Of a stretch of DNA of 64,000 nt, positions 11,037 through 23,300 are shown in pieces. Position 1 is the first letter of the stretch; each line of letters begins with the position of its first letter. Under the pieces are notes generated by a model. It searched no databases. It saw only the letters and a program-made list of their open reading frames with translations, and had not been told where the DNA came from. The position numbers and the translations under genes were made by a program. The stretch spans positions 2,914,001 to 2,978,000 of the forward strand of contig JAALGY010000017.1 of assembly GCA_032358165.1 (NCBI GenBank). The letters run 5' to 3'. This DNA comes from Diplosphaera chodatii (taxonomy: Eukaryota; Chlorophyta; Trebouxiophyceae; Prasiolales; Stichococcaceae).

Positions 11037-14000
11037 TCAGCGTGCAGGGTCCAGGCGGTCGGCAGCAATGCCCAGCTGCTGCTGGATGTTGACGTCACGG
11101 AAGAGGCCGGTGCCGCGGAACTGCGTCTCCACCACAGTCGTCCAGATGGCCCCCGCCACGGTGGCCACCTTTACACAGAGGGGAGAACAGCCTTACCAGG
11201 GGTGCCGTGCAACGTGATGGCTCGCGCAACCAGCTCAGGCGCATAGGAAAAGTCTCGGTGAGGCCTGAGGTGGGGGACATCCTACCTGCAGTGTTGCCTG
11301 GGAGGGGAGTAGCAGTCTGTCACAGCCATTGTGCTCCGCTGCCACCGAGCTGCAAACATCTTTGTGATGAAGATAGCGAGTAGTGTTGCCACCCCAGTGA
11401 CGCACCAAGATGGCGGCCCATAAGGAGGACATGGCCCAGTGGCCGTAGCGCTGCGGCCGCCCCGGCTTCCGCACCGTGTTGTACAGCAGCGGCGGCAGGA
11501 TGAGGGCGAGCGTGATGCTGCCCAGCGACCCCACCACCACTGTGATTTCGTCCAAATGTACCTGCAACAGCACCATGGGGCATGTGGGCATGGATTTAGG
11601 CGGCATTGACGAGTTTGTTGAGATCCTAAAGGCCGATATGTCTGATGGTGCACCGGCATGATGGACGAGATGAAGCTGACGGTGATGATGTACACCAGTG
11701 ACCCCGCCTGCACAGCACAAACGCTTTCGTTATAGCCAAATGAAGCATATCATGAACCAGGGGAACGGCCATGTCTTTTGTGCAGATTCTGTCCCTATTT
11801 GGATGCGTCAGCAACCGTGTCTGTTAACAATTGCGCGAGATGACAGGGAGGACTCACGAAGCGGGAGACCATGTTCTTCGGTGACATCATGTTGTCTGCA
11901 GCATTGGGCACACAGGGTTAGTCGAGCTGCTCGAGTCTAAGAGTGCTGGCGATGCACTGCTGCAACTGCATTACACGCACCGTCTGTTGGGTCCTGCAGT
12001 AGGTAGTCTATCACCTGCACACATGCAAAGAGTATTGTTGTCCTGCTGCAAAAACCGCTGCCAGCATGCATATAGGTTTACGACGTACAGCAGCAGTGGA
12101 AAACAAGCACTGATACGCTCTGCATGCCGCTGAATGCGCAAAAGCACAGTGTCAAATTCACAATGTCTGAACCCTGCCCACCTCCAGCGTCAGCCGAGCA
12201 TAGACCTGGTAGTTGATTGCCGAGTGCAGCACCAGCAAGATGTTGCCAGTCACCACGAGCCAGGAGGTGTCAGGGAACTCGCCGATGGTCACGATCTCCG
12301 GCACACCCGTGCCAAATGCCCTGGAGGTTGCAGAAGATTTGGTTCTTTGGTGCACTGCTGCTGCTGGCAACAACGCCATGCCTAGCCAATAGCGAGGAGT
12401 GCATCAACTGTTGCGGGGCATTGCAGCACCAGCAATGAGGTATTGCAGCAAGTATCAATCCCGAGACCAAAACACACCAGAAGCCGCTGATGGCAACGAG
12501 AGGGTACATCACGAATGCTGTGCTGAAAGCTGCGGTGACGCCCTTCTTCCCGTTCTGCACTGCTGGCGGCTTCGTGACCGACTGGATCTGCAAGTGCACG
12601 ACACACAACCGACATGCACACGAACCACATCTGACTTGAGGTGCAGAAGTAATAACAGCAGTCAAGGCGCTCAATGTTGCTTGGGGGGCAGCAAGAGTTG
12701 TCACCTCTGGCAGCAAGGGGTTCGTAAAGCTGAACGCTAGAATGCCAAAGGCCTCAAAAACCTGTGCATCAATAACGGGACCTGCTGAAGCGAAACTCTC
12801 TGCCAAGAGGTGACACACAGTGTGCAGAAGGGCAGCAGGTCACAGCGTCGAGCCACGCAGTCGTGGCAGAATCATGCCTCACTCACGATTACCTTGAACA
12901 CAGCCCGACTGGTGGGCTCGCCCTTCGGGATGCTGTGCTCAATGGTCGACCGGTCCAGCTTCTGCCCTGCAACACATGAGTATGGCACAAATATTTGGAA
13001 TGGGGCAAGCTGCTCAATGACCAAGGCACGTGATGCCATGGCGCAGTCAGGACATCCTGTCATACTGCTGTTGTGGATCCTGAAACCCACCATCGTACAG
13101 GCAGCCGGCGGTCACAACCCCTACAAACGCCACCGCGAGGCCCAGCCCCAGGATGTTGAGGAGCTTCATGCCTCGGAGCGTGGGAATCTGCAAGCCAGGG
13201 GGCGAGGGTGCGGCGCACTACCTCGAGGGACTACTGTGCATGCTTGCAGACCCTGCTGCCGTGTGAAGCACATGAAAGCAGCATCATGCAGTCGTGAGCA
13301 GAAAGACCATATGGTGCACTAAGTGAAGGGTGCTCCAAGCGCTGACCTGGCACAAGAACAGCTGTATGCCGGCAAACATGATGATCGCCTCAAACACTGA
13401 GAAGTGCTGACTGTCGTTGTGAAATGTCTCGTAAAGATCCTGCATGCCGCAGCAGGCCGGCTGGAGTGGGTGTCGACTTCATCGAGAGAGATGCTGACAT
13501 GACTACCAGCGCAGAGAAATGTGCCTCATAGGCAGGGCTCCCAATCATTGCGAGGCACACGGGCAGTTTGGGATGCAGACCGCCTCACCTTGATGACCAG
13601 GCTGCACTCGACCTGCGCTGCAACATTGTTGCTGATGCTGGCCAGCTGCTGCAGCACGAAGATGGCGTAGAAGCCCTTGGGCCCTGCACATGTGCGCTCA
13701 GACATCAGCTCACTGCACGATGCGGTGCTGAGGCTGCAATGGAAGTGGCAGCTGTGCATCTGCAGAGATGTGGCGCCACTCACCCCAGATGCTGCGCGCC
13801 AGATCACGGTATCGGCAGAAGCGCATCGTTGGCCGCCACTGGTGGAGCTCGGCCTACATGTGGGCACAACATGTCGCACCCTGGCAGATTTCTACGACGG
13901 TGGCTTAGATGGAATGGTGAGTGAGAGACACTGGCGTACAGCAGACACCCTGTGTCAGGCGCCTTGTGATCATGAGGCAAAACCGCCATTGGAAGCACTT

Positions 14001-15222
14001 CTGGGGTTGACAGCTGAAGCCTGAGTAGCAGTCGCGCGCTTAACATGCAGTCAACTTGTGCCGGATGTACATCGCACCATCAGCAGCGCGGTGTAGTAGG
14101 CAGAGACCCCGAACAGTGCCATCATGAGAAGGCCGCCCGGCCATGTCAGCCGCGCAACTGTGCGTTGCAGAGCCAGGTTTAATGGACGCCACCATGCATA
14201 TGCAACTGCTAAAGCATGGGCATGGGCTGGTGCAGCGTAGTGGGATGCTTTGTGCAGCTGCTTGGTATCAAGCAGCAGCCTGCCAGTATTTGAATGGTGA
14301 AACAAACCGGGGACAGAGTCGACTCAATGATGGGCGCTGCGCAAACGGCTCGGACCTGCATAGGGCAGGGGAGCCATGGCGCCCGGCGACGACATCACGA
14401 CGCCGATGGCGAAGAAGATGTCCCACCAGGTCCCTGCAGCGGGCACTGACAACTGGATCGGAAGGCTGAAAGGCAACATAAGAAAGGGTCGGGACCGGAG
14501 CCCCAGACAGGCGCAAGACAAGGGTTTCAGCAACGGGGCTGAGCGGCATGGCAATGGGGCATGCAGCAGGTTGGATGTGCCGGGACCAGGCGATCCGCAC
14601 CGCTGCCGATGTCCTCGTAGAACGACATCCTGCGGACTTTCAGCCAGCTCAGCGGCTTGAGCCAGGGCGTGGGCACGCCATCAGACTCCTCATCTAGCGG
14701 CACCCCGCCCACGTCTCCATCCGAGGACGAAGACCGGCTGCCCTCGACCTCGAAGGATACCCTGGCCTTGCCGCCGCGCTTCGCAGGGGCTGCTGCGGAC
14801 TTGAGGGCGCTCTGCTTGGCCGGCGGCGGTGCAGCTGACGGCTTCTCACCGCCGCCCCCTGCACCGCCGCTGCGCTGCGATACCTGCTGCTGCTGCTGCT
14901 CATGATGCTGTTGTGCATGCCGCACTGGCGGGGCGTTGTCGCTGTCTAGAGGCTCCTCCTCTGGGATTGCCTGAATCTGGGGTGCGCCACCTGGACGCAG
15001 CAGAACTTTGCAAGGTGCACTTCACATTCCAATGCGTGTCGCATGGATAGCTTGGCATCTCAAGCAAACGAGCTTGGCTCCGGTGAAGTGCGTCAATCAT
15101 GCATCTGCAACGCCGCCAAGGCATCATGTGCAATCTGAATGTGCATATGTGCAAGGCTGCAACTCACCGACCCTTGCAGTACTGGTGCCGGCGCTTGCTG
15201 CAGCCGGCGGAGCGCCAGGCAT
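11037..15222 (-). CDS. AAAP-family amino-acid/proline-type permease
   Basis: A multi-spanning transporter of the amino acid/auxin permease family, expected to take up amino acids with protons at a cell membrane. ATG at 15222; exon 1 (15168-15222, MPGAPPAAASAG) joins the next exon at 14990 in phase 1. The N-terminus is long, cytosolic, Gln/Ser-rich and acidic (to about 14620). Membrane segments follow: WDIFFAIGVVMSSPGAMAPLPYA (first span, about 14370-14440), GGLLMMALFGVSAYYTALLM, the family motif RYRDLARSIWG (about 13785-13815), FYAIFVLQQLASISNNVAAQ, IPTLRGMKLLNILGLGLA, FGILAFSFTNPLLPEV, WLVVTGNILLVLHSAINYQV and GSITLALILPPLLYN. The last exon, 11037-11168, is preceded by a phase-0 donor. Three more copies of that exon lie downstream. 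The exact substrate cannot be told. Confidence 0.8.
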
Positions 15223-16138
15223 AGCTTACTCAGGCTGCCCGACCCCGACGCAGTCGTAGCTGCACTGAATGGCCCAGCTGTTCAGCCCCTGATGTTGGCA
15301 ACACCAAGTAAGGCTCGTAGTGTTGCCTCCACGGTTCGCTGCGATGCGATGGGCTGCAGCAAGAGAGCTGATCGGAGGATTAGCCTCCCTATCACGCAGC
15401 TGCAAATGTTACACACGGTCGTCGCAGGCGCCCATCGCGGGGTGACTGAAAAATCACTGTATGTCCCGGTGTGCTGACAAAGCTGACACACAATGACGGT
15501 GCAGCGGCGAAAGTACGGACTTCCGATCAGTGCAGGTCTCGCAAGCCTTGTTGTCTCACACGCGCAGAAGGCCGCAACTTTGCGGGCCTGCAACTGCACC
15601 GCAGCAGGCACCCTGATTACACTGCTGATGTTACGAACAGTTCCAGAGTAATACAGCCAATACCTACGTTGCCAGCTGACGCACCGGAGCGAGACGTAGC
15701 TGATATTTCTGACGCCGTGTGGGGGCCTGAGCTAGGGTTGTATCGCCGGTTTGTGCACCAAAAGTACGATGTGGCGTCACAAAGATGCAGGGGTGTTGAC
15801 CTGGCGAGGGGCTGCTAGTTTCATGGTGCAGAAGCAGGGGGAGCGAACGCTGCGCTTACCATGCAACAGGAGAGCATCGCCTGTGCACACGCGTGGTGGG
15901 TGGGCACGCATGTGTCGCTATGCCATGCGAGCAGGGCATGCAGTGTATGTGGACCAAACATGTAGTCGGCCCAGAGTTGACCGCAGACCATACCTAGGCA
16001 CACAGCGCAGCTCTGAAGGTGTACACAGGCTGCACATTGTGGCGCAATTCTATTTGCGCAGTGCGACACTGCACGATGCAGGTGCTCATTACGATGCAAC
16101 CGCATCATCATGCAGCGCCCAACAAAAGCCCAGTGAGG
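15223..16138. other. Intergenic, upstream of the permease
   Basis: No coding exon could be supported. A plus-strand open frame (15471-15818) lacks the GC-ending codon bias of the real exons. Probably the transporter's promoter and 5' leader plus the tRNA 3' flank. Confidence 0.4.
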
Positions 16139-16272
16139 TACTCCAGGCGGGGCTCGAACCCGCGACCTTCGGCTAGCTCATTATGGTGAATCAGCAGCCG
16201 GGGATGCACCCACAGCGTGTCCGATCGATTCGACCATAAGACCGAGGCTCTAACCAACTGAGCTACTAGAGT
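16139..16272 (-). tRNA. trnI-UAU: tRNA-Ile(UAU) with a 60-nt intron
   Basis: Acceptor stem ACTCTAG pairs with CTGGAGT (one G-U), discriminator A. The D arm is GCTC-AGTTGGTTA-GAGC and carries a good A box. The anticodon stem is TCGGT/GCCGA with loop CTTATG...A, giving anticodon TAT. The T arm is GCGGG-TTCGAGC-CCCGC (B box). The loop is split after position 37 by about 60 nt (16175-16234). Intron bases GATTCACCATAA pair with TTATGGT(C)GAATC across the anticodon, the fold expected of a spliced pre-tRNA. A T-run follows the 3' end. CCA is not encoded. Position 37 is G, whereas tRNAs reading AUA normally carry A37. Confidence 0.82.
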
Positions 16273-17349
16273 GCGCAACTGGTGAACTGGCCGCAGCGAA
16301 AAGCTGCCATATCTGAATTTTCTGCCGTTTATATAGCAGACAGACCGGGTTTCAACTTGTCGACGGACGCGATTTTGATGCAGACGTTTTCCTGCTAATG
16401 AGGCGGTTGTTTTGAGAAGATTGTCCCGCGCAATGTATCTATGCTTCACGGTATGGGCTTAAGCTATGATGGCGCGATGACCAGTGAAGTCTAAGGGATT
16501 TGAGCATCCTCATCATCAGCGGTGGCTTGTTCCCCGCCATTCTGAGTCCGCCAGTTCTCTGCCGCACAGCGGCCGCAGCTGCATATATAGACCTGATGAT
16601 TACATGGGTGGTCGAGTGGAAAGAGGGTCGGCAGGTCTCTTGCGTTGAGCGAGTGGTCTGCTCGACTGCTGCGAGAGCAGTACAAGTGGCATCACTACCC
16701 ACGATGAGATCACAGGACTGAGGTCGATGAACACAAGCAACTGAGGTGGCGTGCAACGCGTGAAAACTATGAGCGAAAGACTACCCCACATGCGTGTGCT
16801 TTTTTCTACGACACACACCTACAGCCGGTGCATTGCTATCCGCTGCCGGCTGATTCATGATGCGCCAAAACAAATCTCTGCACAACCAGCTTCTCGTTTC
16901 GACCTCTGAATACTGCGGACACTCTGTCGGCAACTTCTCCTGCCAATGATATTCTCGTCAGGTGGCTGCCTACATGCTGCCTCTGCCTGCAGCTGCAGCC
17001 GTGACCAGCGCTGATGATGCTCACACACAGTATCGCCTGCTGCGCTGTCCGCCAGGCTGCATGCTGTTGCCGCCGCCACAGCAGACCGTACGCCGAGCCG
17101 CAGCAACTCCAGGCCGTTATACGACGGCAACCGACTGGATGGCACGCCCCTGCTGCTGCTGTCTCCCTGCCCAGGTGCCATGACTCCCATTGGCTGCATG
17201 CGGCGGCGGGCCGCTCACGCCGTCGAAGCCGGCCCAGGCCTGCCCGCCGCTGGGAGGCTGGATTGGAGCGCCTGCACAGCGCACAACATCTGCTACTTGT
17301 GGGGACTGAGGGTGCATTCTGTGATTGTTGACACGGTTCCTTCAGACCA
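16273..17349. other. Intergenic, probable flippase 3' UTR
   Basis: Between the tRNA 5' end and the flippase stop. TTACA (TGTAA on the minus strand) lies at 16600-16604. The long minus-strand frame over 16836-17504 crosses the flippase 3' end and shows no domain. Confidence 0.4.
16600..16604 (-). terminator. TGTAA polyadenylation signal candidate for the flippase
   Basis: TGTAA on the minus strand about 750 bases after the flippase stop; assigned by position. Confidence 0.35.
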
Positions 17350-20300
17350 TCATCCCTTGCATAAAGTAGGCGCTGGGCATGGCCACGGTGGACCGAGCAG
17401 GCCTGGACAACAAACGCAGTCACAGAAGGCTTGCCACATTGTGTTGTCGAGCGTGCGGCGCCTGCGGTGCGCTCACCATTGGAGTACGCCACATCGTCCA
17501 GCACGCCCAGCTGCTTCAGGCGCAGGGCCTCGCTGGCCTCCAGGCCCGCGAGCGGGCTGCGGAACTGCAGGGTTTAGCACACAGGGCTCAGCCGTGCACC
17601 TGCCGCCGCAGTTGCTGCCGCCGCTGATGCTGGCGTCTTGTTATGCAGCTCATGACGCTGTGCCGGTGCCAGTGCACAGCAGTGTGATGAGTTACAGGGT
17701 GCTGCTGCCTGCACGAACACGAGGGTGAACACAGTGCTGATGTGACGGCGTGCGCCACCATGTCATGAGTGCGCACCTGCTTCTCGCTCTCCGCCAGCAG
17801 CATGTCGTTGTGCGGGCGGTTTGACCACACGAAGGCGCGGTCCACCAGGCGGTAGCCCATCATGCTGCACACCGTGGCGATCTGCAGCGCATGCCACAGC
17901 AAACTGGTTGAGCCCGAGTGGCCATCAAATGATGCCAGGGTGGCAGGTTTCTATACATCGCATCACCTACAAGGAAGATAGCCTGCGATGCTGCAAAGTC
18001 ATGGGCCTGGCAGCAGGCCTTGTGCCAGCAGCAGCAGCCGCCTCTTAGGCAAGTGGACATGACAGGCATGACCGTCAATCGATGAGGGGACCACATAGAG
18101 ACTGCAGAAGCAGTGAGATCCGGGCACGGACCTGCAGGAACCAGAAGCTGGGGTCGATCATGACGTAGTACATGCAGCCGTACTGCGCGGGGTCGTACCA
18201 CTCTGCCGCCTGCGCAACAACACAGTCATGCACATCACATCTGCTGTCGGCAAACATGCTCAGCAGCCGGCAGAAATAATTTCAGGCTAACACACCAAGG
18301 CGGCAAGGCGCCTGGAGTCGTGGAGTTTTGAGGCTACAGTGGTGCTGTAGTACCCATTGGTATAGCTGACAGCTGTGCAGGCATTTGGTGCATATGACAG
18401 CAAACTAAACAAGTAGGCCACGTGACTTCGAATGTCAAGACGCACCGTGTCGATCCACATGTAGACCAGCAGGAAGAGGTACGCGACCACGTACGACAGG
18501 ATCACGAACACCACAAATATCCTGGTCCAGTACCGCGCCGTCAGCAGCACCTGTTCAACAAATGATGCAGCGTCTCGTTCAAATGTATTTCATGGCAGTG
18601 ACCCATGCTGATGCATCCTGACAATCCGGCTTTGCAGTTTCAGCAACCGTAAAGTAGCGAGGTTGTGGAGGTGCTCGGCACCGCACTTCCGCATTGACGA
18701 CCAGCACGATGCAGATGAAGACCGTCTTGCCGACGCTGTACAGGTCCGCCACGCTGTTGCGGCCCCCCACCTGCTTGTTGAAACGCTTCCAGGTGGTCAG
18801 TTGGGCATCAGCTTTTGCCTGGCCGACATTTTTGACACATTTTTGACACAGTTTTGACTCACCGCGGTCCCATAATAACACATGAAGAAGACCTACGATA
18901 TCAGGTTCCCATTTCAGCTACTGATTCACTCATTCGGTTTGAGTTTAAGGTAGGGTCTAGAAGCTCCAACTGGCTATGGAAACGTGAGCACTCACAATGG
19001 CGCCACCAAGCGTGGCTGTGCCGACGCTGTACCGCCAGAAGGTGGACGTGGCCATGCTGTGCCCCTGATTGTACATCTGCAGGAGTGTGGACACTGCACC
19101 TCAGCATCTGGTGCAGCACCTTGCAGTATAGGGAGGCCACATCAAAGGAGTGGACTGGCTGGGAGTGTATGGCAACGACGGGCAAGCAGATCTGCGGTCA
19201 TTCCATGTTTCCTGGGCATGATGGCTGGATGCACTGACCTGAGGGTACCGCATCAGCGTCGTGAAGTAGTGCACTGGCCGATCCAGGACGGCAAACAGCA
19301 GGATGGGTATTGACCTGCGGAAGCCAGCCACACAGCACTTTCTGCGGCTGTGAGCACTGGGCGACACCCGTGTTGCGGCAGTCGCATGACGTCAAAAAGG
19401 GTTCTCAAGGGTGGGCAGGGATGCTCACGTGAAGATGACATTGTACACTGCTGCCGCCACGCCATCCACCAGAGTCTGACCTGCAGTGCACCAGGAATGA
19501 CCAGGCTGGGCAGTGAGATAGCCACGTGTATACCGCTGGACATGCATTCGGGGGTTGTGTATGTTGCAGACCAAGGCAACTGGAAGTGCTGACAGACTCG
19601 CATTCAGCAGCGAGCATAGTTGGGAAGATATTGCACCTGAGAACCCGCAGTAGAACTGCAGGTACAGAGACAAGCGATGTCACCAACTTGTTCGCTGACA
19701 CATGTCAGCAACGCGACGCCATTGGACTGACAACATCGTATCACATGTAGCAACCAGCCTGGCGTGGGTTTGTGGGATGCCTCACCTGGAACAGGAACAG
19801 CATGGCGCAGAACAGGATGTTCTTGAAGAAGGAGTACTTGATCAGCCTGGCGAGCCGGTAGTTGGACAGCGTGCCGTGCACCAGCAGCAGTCGCACGAGG
19901 AACCTGCAGCCAGCATGTGCCCACGGTGTCAGCTCGGATGGCACGTGTCAAGTCCGAAAGGAGACATTGCAGTCAGCCAAGAGCATGCCGAGCCATGGCT
20001 GTGTCGACAACGGCAACATGCGCCGCTGGGCAGGGGCAGCAGGAGTCTGTGCAAGATGACAGCGCAGGTACACAGTGGGACATGCGGCAGGCCGTGATGG
20101 CATCTACCAGGGTAGCTGGCATGGTGGGGCTCTGGCAAGATGGCACAATGCCTGGTCGCGACCAAGCGTAAACGGCCTTAGAAACCCTAAATTCTAAGGC
20201 CACACCTGAACCCTGCAGACCCTGCACTGCGCAGCAGCTCACCTGAACTGGCCGATGGCGTAGTCGGAGTTGTTGACGGACTGGCGCCCCTCCTTCCCCA

Positions 20301-23300
20301 TGATGCCCACCCCGATGTCGGCGCTCTGGATCATCGCCACATCGTTGGCGCCATCCCCGATCGCCAGCATCTTGCCCTGCACCCAAGAGACACTGGCAGT
20401 GAGATGCGGATCTTGAGAGACGCTCATGGGGCTGGGGTGGTGATCTCGAGGGCAGGCGACAGGGTGAGACCACATCAGAGTGCTGACGCGTTGTTCACAG
20501 CAACGGATCACGGGTGAGCCATGGCACCTGCAGCTTGAAGCGCTTGCGGCGCCACCAGGCGGCGGGCCCCTTGCCCACGCCGCCCGCCTGCTTCAGCTCC
20601 CAGTGCGTCATCATGGTGACGACCGCCGCCTTCTGGGAGGGCGAGGCGCGGCAGATGACGACGGAGGCGCAGTGGGAGCCCACCTCCGCCAGCAGCGCCT
20701 CGGTGTCCCGCTCTGCATGCGGGGGTTCGAAAACTTAGGGGGTCGAAGAAAATTAGGGTTTGATGGATCTTGGGCTTTGCACCTGTCACCAGCACTCGGG
20801 GCGCATGGTTACAATCACGAATGTCTGCTGCGAGAACGAATATCTGGCAGGCTGAAGGGCACAGGCGTGCAGGGAAGGGCTGGCAGCACGCTGTGCAAGA
20901 CATGGCGTATGCCCATTGTGCAAAAGGCATGAAGAAGGACTACTACTAACACAAGCGCAGGCCGCATTGCACTGCTGCGGAAAGGGAACAAGCAGCTGTT
21001 GAGCAGTGTGCTGTGTATGTCAGGGTGTTGACAGCGTTCGTCGTCCCGAGGCAGGAACTCTTACGAGTGCCTGCCAGGCAATGCCTCATTTGTCAAGACC
21101 CTGTTCCAGCATGCTCACAATGCACAGGCTACGACGAGGGGTGACGACATTGGATGCCATATGTTGCAACTCACCCAAGACATTGCTGAGTGTTGGGCCG
21201 TCGATGACGAGCTCTGGTCGGCCCTTGCCACCATCCTGAGCATACATGGACAGCAAGCTTCTCAGCCAGCTGAAGCCAGCCCAGGACGTCGAAACGCTGT
21301 GGACTGGAGATGTGCAGCCCTTGGCATGCCACATGTTGCAGAGCTTGAACCATAGCACACAACGTATAGTACTGCGTTGATGCCAAGAGGCAGGTCGACA
21401 AGCTGGATAGTTCAACAGATCAGCACACGCACGTGATCGCCGCTGCGGGACTGCACAATCTGCAGGAGCTCGTGCAGCCTGTTCCTGGCGCCTGCAACCA
21501 GAACGCGTGCGTGCCTCAACACGGGAGTTGAGCCAGTGTAGGACTGCAACCCGATCGTCATAGCACATTAACACCAGCCATTGATGCTGTGACTGGCGAC
21601 CGTGCTCGCACCGTCATAGCTGTCAGCGTTGCAGATGAGCAGGGAGTCGGGGTGCAGGATGAGTTTGCAGGAGATGGCGATGTTAATGGCGGTCTCCTGC
21701 TTGTCGCCCGTGATGACCCACACCTGCGAGGGTGCGCATAGCAGCATAAGACAGTATGCACAGGCATCCCCTGTGAGGCTTCGGATGAAGGGACAGCAAC
21801 GGGGGACACTCCCCACCTTGATGCGGGCCTCCAGCAGGCTCTGGATTGCTGCCGGCACGCCGTCCTGCACATACAGCAGTCTCATCAGTCAGATTTTCAC
21901 CGCTGTGGCTTGATCCCGAGCACCATGCCCAGCACCCTTGCACTTACAACAGACGAGCTGCCTGGTGCAAACGGCAGCAACATCAGGAGCTGGGCTTGCA
22001 GCGTTCATGGGCACCTGCAGCTTGTCCTCGATGGCGGTGACGCCGGTGAGCTCCAGGTCACGCTCCACCTCCTCCGTGCACTGGGCCACCTGGAAAGGGC
22101 AACATTCGAGGTGAAGTTGAGCCCCAGAACTGAGCAGAAAGCCGGAACAAAGTGACGGCAGCAGATGGCACCAGGCTGGGCTTTGAGCAGATAGGTGAAC
22201 CATACATGAGGCTGGTGAGCCACCCCGAAGGAGCTGGGGTGTGTGCACGCTTATGCGCTGCGGAGGTTCTGGCGAATGACACGCTAAACCCTGGCGCACC
22301 AGCTCGTCGCGACGCTCCAGGTCGGCGGCCGCCTGCTGGTACCGCGCGTCCCACGCCGCCCACTCGTCCTCCTCCAGCGCCTTGCCTGCCACCACCAGCG
22401 TGCGCAGGCCCTGTAGCGGAAGTAGGAGCTGTCAGAAAGCGCGGCTTGGAGAGAGCTCAGCGCCCCAAGTCCTCTGCGCGAGGGCACTGGGGTGGATGGC
22501 TGTCCACCACACGTGTACAACATGGTCATGTGCATTGTGTATGCAGAAAGGAGCTGGTCGTTCGGGTCCTGACACGGGGAAGCGGGTGGGCATAGCAGCA
22601 TGGGAGTGCAGCGCTGGCACTCACATTGACGGCAAACTCGTGCAGATTGTGCTCCGTTGCCGAGTACAGGTCGGGCGCCGTGGTGCCCCGCACCATGGAC
22701 AGCACCTGCAAGCAGTGGGGTTTTAGGTTTGCATCGCTGGGCAGAGCTGCGGCCTCTGTCAGGCGAGCCATGAACAGCAAGGTCGATTGTCTGGGAAGCG
22801 CAGCCACGTGGGCTGCTCCAGGTCTCAGGTGCCTAGAGGTGGCAGCAGCAGCATTGCACCTCACACATACATCGAAGAGTGCCAGATGACTGGCGCTCTT
22901 AGGTGCAGGCGAGCGCAATGCTGCACACCGTGCACACAAGCCATTGCAGACAACAGACGTTATCTCCAGGTCTGCAGTTCCTAGTACATACAATGCAGTC
23001 AAGAAAAACAGCAGGCCCCACCCGCGCGTCGGCGCCCTTGGTGAACACGTGGATGCTGCCGTCGGGGCCGCGGGCGACGACGGACATGCGCGCCCGCGCC
23101 GACGAGTACTCCAGGATGTTGAGCACCTCCCACACCTCCTCCTGCGTGCAGTGTTGATGTACAGGAGCTTCAGTTCCGAAGCTCATTGTCAGGCGCCAAT
23201 GCACATAGCACTTGAGGGCAAGCGCCAAAGGTGTAGCTTGCCGAGATGTTTGGCGCTGTGATGATTGCCCTTGAAGAGGCCATGATTGAGTCCTGGCAGG

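Noticed and set aside
15471..15818. Plus-strand frame upstream of the transporter
   Set aside because: No GC-ending codon preference and no match to any domain; treated as intergenic.
16836..17504. Minus-strand frame of 222 codons beyond the flippase end
   Set aside because: The phase-1 donor after DVAYSNG leads to a different frame that stops near 17350; the long frame would read through unspliced intron.
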